Assembly (NCBI GenBank): GCA_037783545.1
Contig: JBBELK010000052.1
Coordinates: 2,046,001 to 2,110,000, forward strand
Direction of reading: 5' to 3'
DNA: 64,000 nt
Source of the DNA: Henricia sp. BOLD:AAB3569
Taxonomy: Eukaryota > Echinodermata > Asteroidea > Spinulosida > Echinasteridae
The notes beneath the pieces were generated by a model that was given only the letters and a program-made list of their open reading frames with translations, was not told the origin of the DNA and ran no database searches. Positions 59,360-64,000 of this stretch are shown piece after piece (the first letter of the stretch is position 1; the number at the start of each line of letters is the position of its first letter). Both the position numbers and the translations under genes were made by a program.

Positions 59360-60576
59360 CCGTACGATTTTCTCTCATCCCAAGTTCGGTTGTTTTATTT
59401 CAATGGTGATCAGGCACCATACCAGAGGTTGTGTTCTTCACTGCATAAAATAAACTTTATGTCAAAAATCAGGATACAGAATTTGTTAAAACGGACATAT
59501 AATAAGGTTCGATGGCTACACATTGACAATAACAGATTGTCACACCATGCTTTGACGATTGGAGTGGGTCCCTGTGCCTGCCCCACCCCCGTCGGAACTA
59601 ATGAAACTATAACTCACACAGTACTAGTAAAAATCCTTCTTTTAGTTGCGATAAATGAAAGACTAGAATACACGCTAATAAACATGGTACATGACTCAGT
59701 TTGTTTTTAATTGTTTCTGGCAGAACTTAATTATAAACCCGTCTTTATTTCTGAATTGATCGCTTTATTATTTATTTATTTTTATTTTTCGAATGTAATA
59801 TGCGCCTATTTTGCCAAAAGCCACCTATCCAGACGCATTTTTTTGCGTCAAAATCGTTCTCTGCAGTAACTTTAATATTTGTGCACATGAAAGGTAGAAT
59901 GAGCTACAATGTACATTGTGTCCGCAAAAATTAAAACATGTGTACCCAGCACACACAAGATGTAATTATATAAATTAAACGGAAATAGAGAGGAACCACT
60001 TATAAAAGGTTGCTTAAAGATAGAGTATAGGCCTATATGATGGGTAAACTGTTAAAAACGGCGTTCTTTCCACTCGTGATTAAAAGTCTATTTAAAATGT
60101 CTTGTATAAATTTTAGCCGCACATAGATGCACTAATACTCCAGAAAATCTGGTTTTTTGTATAATTATGAATGAATGGTAAACAATTTCTGTAGATAATT
60201 CTTTTTAAAAACACATTCAGTTGGCCAGTTCTCTCACAAAGGTTCCATTTTACACGGGAACAAATCATGTGGTGTTTGTTACCAGTGCTATCAACATTTT
60301 TGTCGGTTTTTTTCTTGTGAACTCGTGAAGTAAAATGTTGGGTAATGTACTGGGGCTTTAGGGAAAACATGTTTTTCATTCCGCGAGGTTTGGAAGCAGT
60401 TTCCGGAATGAGTGGAGGTACACTCGCCTTCCAACCAGAATAGAATGTATTTCTCACGTACGCAATGAATTTAGACTTCAACTAAAATTTTCGGTGGTCT
60501 TTTCCACTTTTCCTTTTTTGTGAACTAGTTAAAGAGCCAATTATTTATCGCTTCCTAAAAAAATTGTTCATTTGAC

Positions 60577-61475
60577 CCACCCCTTTTTTTCAACACCCGG
60601 TTCCCCACCTATCCCACTCCCACCCCCCTGTCGTCTGCCAACCCTTAAGAAATATCCTACCAATCCCCCAACCCCTATCCCCATAGCCTTTAGTCAAGGC
60701 GTCCGTGTCGAGGTTTGTTTTGTGCACTGTTTTGCTAGCGCTTGAGGAAAGACTAATGTTCATACTGCAGACTGTTCGTCACGAACGCCTTTACCAAAGC
60801 GTATTTGTGACCTCTGTGCTGAATAATTCAACAGCAACGGAGGTGATGAATTATTCATGAATTGTACCCAACCAGCGATAATAAAGAAAAACATAAGCCC
60901 CCAAAAACGCTATGATAAAGGCTGTCGGGGCGGACAGTCCGTGCGTGCTAGTCTTTCCTCAAGCGTTGGTAAAACTGACTGCGCGCGAATGGTAATCACG
61001 GCAGCCTTGACTAAAGGCTACTATCCCCACCGATCGGCCACCCCCTTCGGCCAACCCATTTTACTTCCACGCGGCCCGTTTCCTCTCTCCCCCAGTTTCC
61101 TCCTGCCATGCCACACCCCAGAGTTTGCCTACGTCTAGCCCCTATACTTGCCCCACTTTTTTCCCACTTACGCAAGCTTTCTCCACACCCGGTTCCCCAC
61201 CCGTCTTCCCACTCTCGTCTTCCAAACCTTTCAGCCACTCCAGTATTTCCGCCCCTGTCATTCAGACTCCTAACCCCATCCCGACGCTCGTTCCCCGCCC
61301 GCTACCTCCACCCCTCGCCCCATCCCTCCACCCCCACCCAGTCCCCATCCGCCCATACTCGTCCCCCATCCCAGCCTCCCCACCTGTCACCTCAGTGCCC
61401 CTCCCGTCAATCCAACCCTCACCTTCCCTTTCCCCACCCTATCTCCTACCCCTGTCTCTCCACCCATATTTTGTT
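60577..61475. repeat. Pyrimidine-rich tract, unit 5 intron
   Basis: The same C/T-rich tract as in units 2 and 3, interrupted by the MITE at 60684-61020. Proline-rich frames are compositional. Confidence 0.7.
60684..61020. mobile_element. 337-bp MITE with 17-bp perfect ends, unit 5
   Basis: Same element as 15250-15586, complete, with TAGCCTTTAGTCAAGGC ends and CTATCCCCA flanks. Confidence 0.85.
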
Positions 61476-62801
61476 GAAACTATAAAACAAAATAAACAAT
61501 ATATAAACAATTCATGCGGACGGCCGGACGCAAATCCGCATTGCATAAGCTCGCATTTGCTTCGCAATTTGGCGAGAATACCTAATTGTTGTCTAAATGA
61601 ATGATGTATACAATGGATTGCCTATGCAGCTCTCTGAATGACGCAGTTGTTAGCCATCTTGGTCCAGGCTCAACAAGTCCAGGCCTAGACATTATCACAA
61701 AATAAGACGGAAAGTCATGCAAAGGAAATTAGAAAAAAAAGCTTTCATGTTAATTATCAGAAGTAAAGATAAATTAATGACCAAAAGTAAATATAGGTTT
61801 TCCCGCACATTTTCAAACTTTTTCCATTTAAATTCATAACCGGTTTACTTCAAACTGTATAGCTCAGGTTGGTTCCTTGCACTGCTCTCTTGATTCCGAA
61901 CCTTCAACAAACATTACATGTCGATGTTATATAGGCCGACGTCAGGCAACCATAATGTAAAAAAATTAATGTAAAGTATGAAGACGTAGAAATATCCAAA
62001 GTTATTATGCATTCAATTAAGTTACGAATTCAAATGAAATATGTGAACTTGATTTTCTAATGACGAAATTGTTCCATTCTTCGTACGCTTGGTAACTGCT
62101 GACGACCAAATCAACTATTTTGTTTAGAAAAAATGTGAAAACGTACGAAATGGTTTGGACAAATACGAACATGAGCAACCAATTACAAAATTAAACATGT
62201 TAAATGCATAGTTCTGACTTTTCGAGACTGACGAAATTGAAGTTAACCGGTTATGAGTTTGAATGAAACATTTTTTAAAATGTGCGGGAAACCCTTAATT
62301 AAAGGTAAACATGGGGGAAATGACGTTTGTATAACATTTTTTTTGAAAACCTCAAAATAACGAAAACATTGGGTGAAAAACACCCTCGAAACCCAAACGT
62401 GCTCATACATGTGTAATTTTGCAATTTGTCACTCTTGGCACGTTGGAGTCGAGAAACTATTGCATGGCTGATGCCATCCTTCCTTTTAAAAGAGCAGGTT
62501 GCACAGCATATAGCTGCACTTGTCGCAAAGTTTATCATGATAAAAACTAATTATGTTGCTGACGTTGAAAACAAGTGTTCAAGATTCCCATCAAGGATAA
62601 TATCAAGCAGCATTTTTCTTGATTAATTTCGCTGATATTTTCAAACACGTGTTTGCTTTCTATGATGATAAAAAAGCGGACAATTGAAGGATGATCCCAA
62701 AATGCATTCAAATTTGCGCTAAAACGAATGTAATAAAACCTATATTTAAACAGAACTGGAAAGTCAACATAATATTTTTTACTGTGCGATTTTGTATGCA
62801 G

Positions 62802-63642
62802 ATGGGCATCGTGTTGCCAATCGTCCTAGCAATCATAAACTTCCTGCTCAACTCTGCCATCTCCAAGCTGCTACTACTGGGCCGTCTACTGCTACCAGTG
62901 ATGACAGGGCAGACCCTGTTTGCCAGACATGCTGCACGGGTCAGGCTGCAGTACCAGGCATTCCCGGCATGCCTGGCCAACCGGGTCCGTACGGACCGAA
63001 AGGAGATGTGGGTCCATCTGGTCAGAAGGGCGACATGGGACGTGGAGAGAAGGGTGACGCGGGTGAGCAGGGGACACGGGGAATCCTTGGCCTAAAGGAG
63101 ATGATGGGGTAGGTCAGCCCGGGAAGATGGGTCCACGTGGGCCACCGGGAGTAGTTGGACCAGCTGGGGAACCTGGTGTCAAAGGTCAAAGGGGGGAACC
63201 AGGGGAGACTCCAATCGACTCCCTTAGCCCTGTAGCATTTACAGTTGTGAGGACATCTAACACGGCAGTGTCGACGTCTGACACAACTCGTTTAACCTTC
63301 GAGGAAGCCACAACGCGTTCGCCAGGTACTGACTTTGACCCTGAAACTGGTACATTTACGTGTAATGTGCCAGGCGTCTATGTGTTTATGTTCTCCGGTC
63401 ACAGAAACCGTGATGTGGAACTCCTCATCCACCTCTATAAGAATGACGATAAGATCGTGTCCGGTTACAGTTCGCCCGATAACACGCAAGACCAAGTGGC
63501 AGGGAGCGCGGTGCTTACCCTGCAGCAGGGAGACAGGGTGTATTTGACCTTTAGAGGCAGGGCGACCAGTGCCACATCGTCTGGATACACTTCGTTCAAT
63601 GGATTCCTTCTTTCAAGGAATAATCCCGAGGCTCTAACTTAA
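62802..63642 (+). pseudogene. Collagen-like C1q-domain copy 5 (two frameshifts)
   Basis: The length is 841 bases, two fewer than the intact copies. One C is missing in the signal-peptide end at about 62857 (TGCCATC for TGCCCATC), and one G is missing in the collagen region at about 63079 (CGGGGAAT for CGGGGGAAT in copy 2). Both are in short homopolymer runs. The three frames together carry every part of the family: signal peptide, CxxCC, collagen triplets, and gC1q with FTCNVPG, GVYVFMF and FNGFLLS, with the stop at 63640-63642. Decide between pseudogene and sequence error before using this copy. Confidence 0.78.
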
Positions 63643-63712
63643 ACCACGGTTATATTTTTTTAAACTTAACCGTTATAGCAAATGTTTCATTGGTAAACGT
63701 TTTAAATGTATC

Positions 63713-64000
63713 TTTAAAGGGCCTGTGACATGCTAAACAACTTTGTGCCTAAGCTTTGCTTCATAATGACGGTTTACTTGTTCAGCAAGACATACTATTG
63801 TTCGTTTGGATGTAAAATCAATAAAAGGTGGCCTTTTTTAACTTTGAAGATTTCATTGCAATAAATCACAGACAGAGGGCGCTGTTTTGAGTGCATCACA
63901 TAAGGAAGACAGAAGGGAAAAGCTTAGAAAAAACATAAGACTTCAATTTGGACTTGTGGCAAATTGCTGCAGTTTCTACCCCCAGTTTTGTCATGGCTTA
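63713..64000. other. Right flank outside the tandem array
   Basis: The sequence changes from array to unrelated DNA starting TTTAAAGGGCCTGTGACATG. An AATAAA at 63820-63825 could serve as a polyadenylation signal for copy 5, about 180 bases after its stop, but it may belong to a repeat. No gene is visible. Confidence 0.5.

Larger units (their letters stand above)
57548..62801 (+). other. Intron 1 of C1q-like copy 5
   Basis: Proposed 5.3-kb intron ending TATGCAG. It holds a Tigger-like remnant at about 58280-58450, tRNA-like modules at 58894-59359, a pyrimidine tract at about 60577-61475 with a complete MITE at 60684-61020, and common intron sequence from 61500 on. Confidence 0.6.
56215..63712 (+). 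repeat. Tandem unit 5 (frameshifted C1q-like copy 5), right end of the array
   Basis: The 5' flank has a private insertion at 56473-56786. Promoter and exon 1 are at 57378-57547, intron to 62801, frameshifted coding exon at 62802-63642. Similarity to the other 3' flanks stops about 70 bases after the stop codon, at about 63712, so the array ends or is interrupted there. Confidence 0.83.

Overview
The window looks like nuclear DNA from a marine invertebrate animal, most likely a deuterostome such as an echinoderm, but the species cannot be fixed from the sequence. The reasons are: intron-containing secreted collagen-C1q genes, TATA/CCAAT promoters, GT-AG splice signals, roughly 39-40 % GC by eye, and dense families of small inverted-repeat transposons and tRNA-derived SINEs. 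No bacterial-style operon or ribosome-binding signal was seen.

Apart from about 590 bases at the left and 290 at the right, the whole window is one tandem array of five diverged copies of a segment of roughly 9-11 kb, all in the same orientation. Each unit (591-11802, 11803-21027, 21028-43941, 43942-56214, 56215-63712) holds, in order: a 5' flank, a CCAAT/TATA/initiator promoter, an 82-nt non-coding first exon ending in CAAG|GTATGT, an intron of about 5 kb, and a single coding exon. That exon starts directly after a CAG acceptor and encodes a secreted protein of about 280 residues: signal peptide, CxxCC motif, about 29 Gly-X-Y triplets and a C-terminal gC1q domain. Copies 1 (8503-9345) and 3 (41158-42000) are intact. 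Copies 2, 4 and 5 carry one or two single-base frameshifts. A sixth, partial gC1q piece follows copy 2 and marks an unequal recombination joint. Differences between copies at the protein level cluster in three patches of the gC1q domain.

The rest is repeat DNA. Unit 3 is swollen by three large insertions that landed within about 270 bases of ancestral intron: a 3.8-kb element with short terminal inverted repeats and a 73-bp palindrome-bearing tandem array (27060-30870); a tandem dimer of a 4.6-kb element and its 0.8-kb deletion derivative (31021-36474), the larger carrying a SINE; and a 4.3-kb element with about 1.2-kb inverted terminal arms, TAA target duplication and a 21-bp minisatellite core (36598-40902). 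Smaller elements can be dated relative to the duplications because paralogous units show the empty site. tRNA-like modules recur in tandem in the 3' flanks and in the introns of units 2, 3 and 5.

The genes do not form an operon. They look like an expanding family of secreted pattern-recognition-type proteins, each copy with its own promoter, evolving by unequal exchange, gene conversion and transposon invasion. Function in immunity is inference from the domain family.
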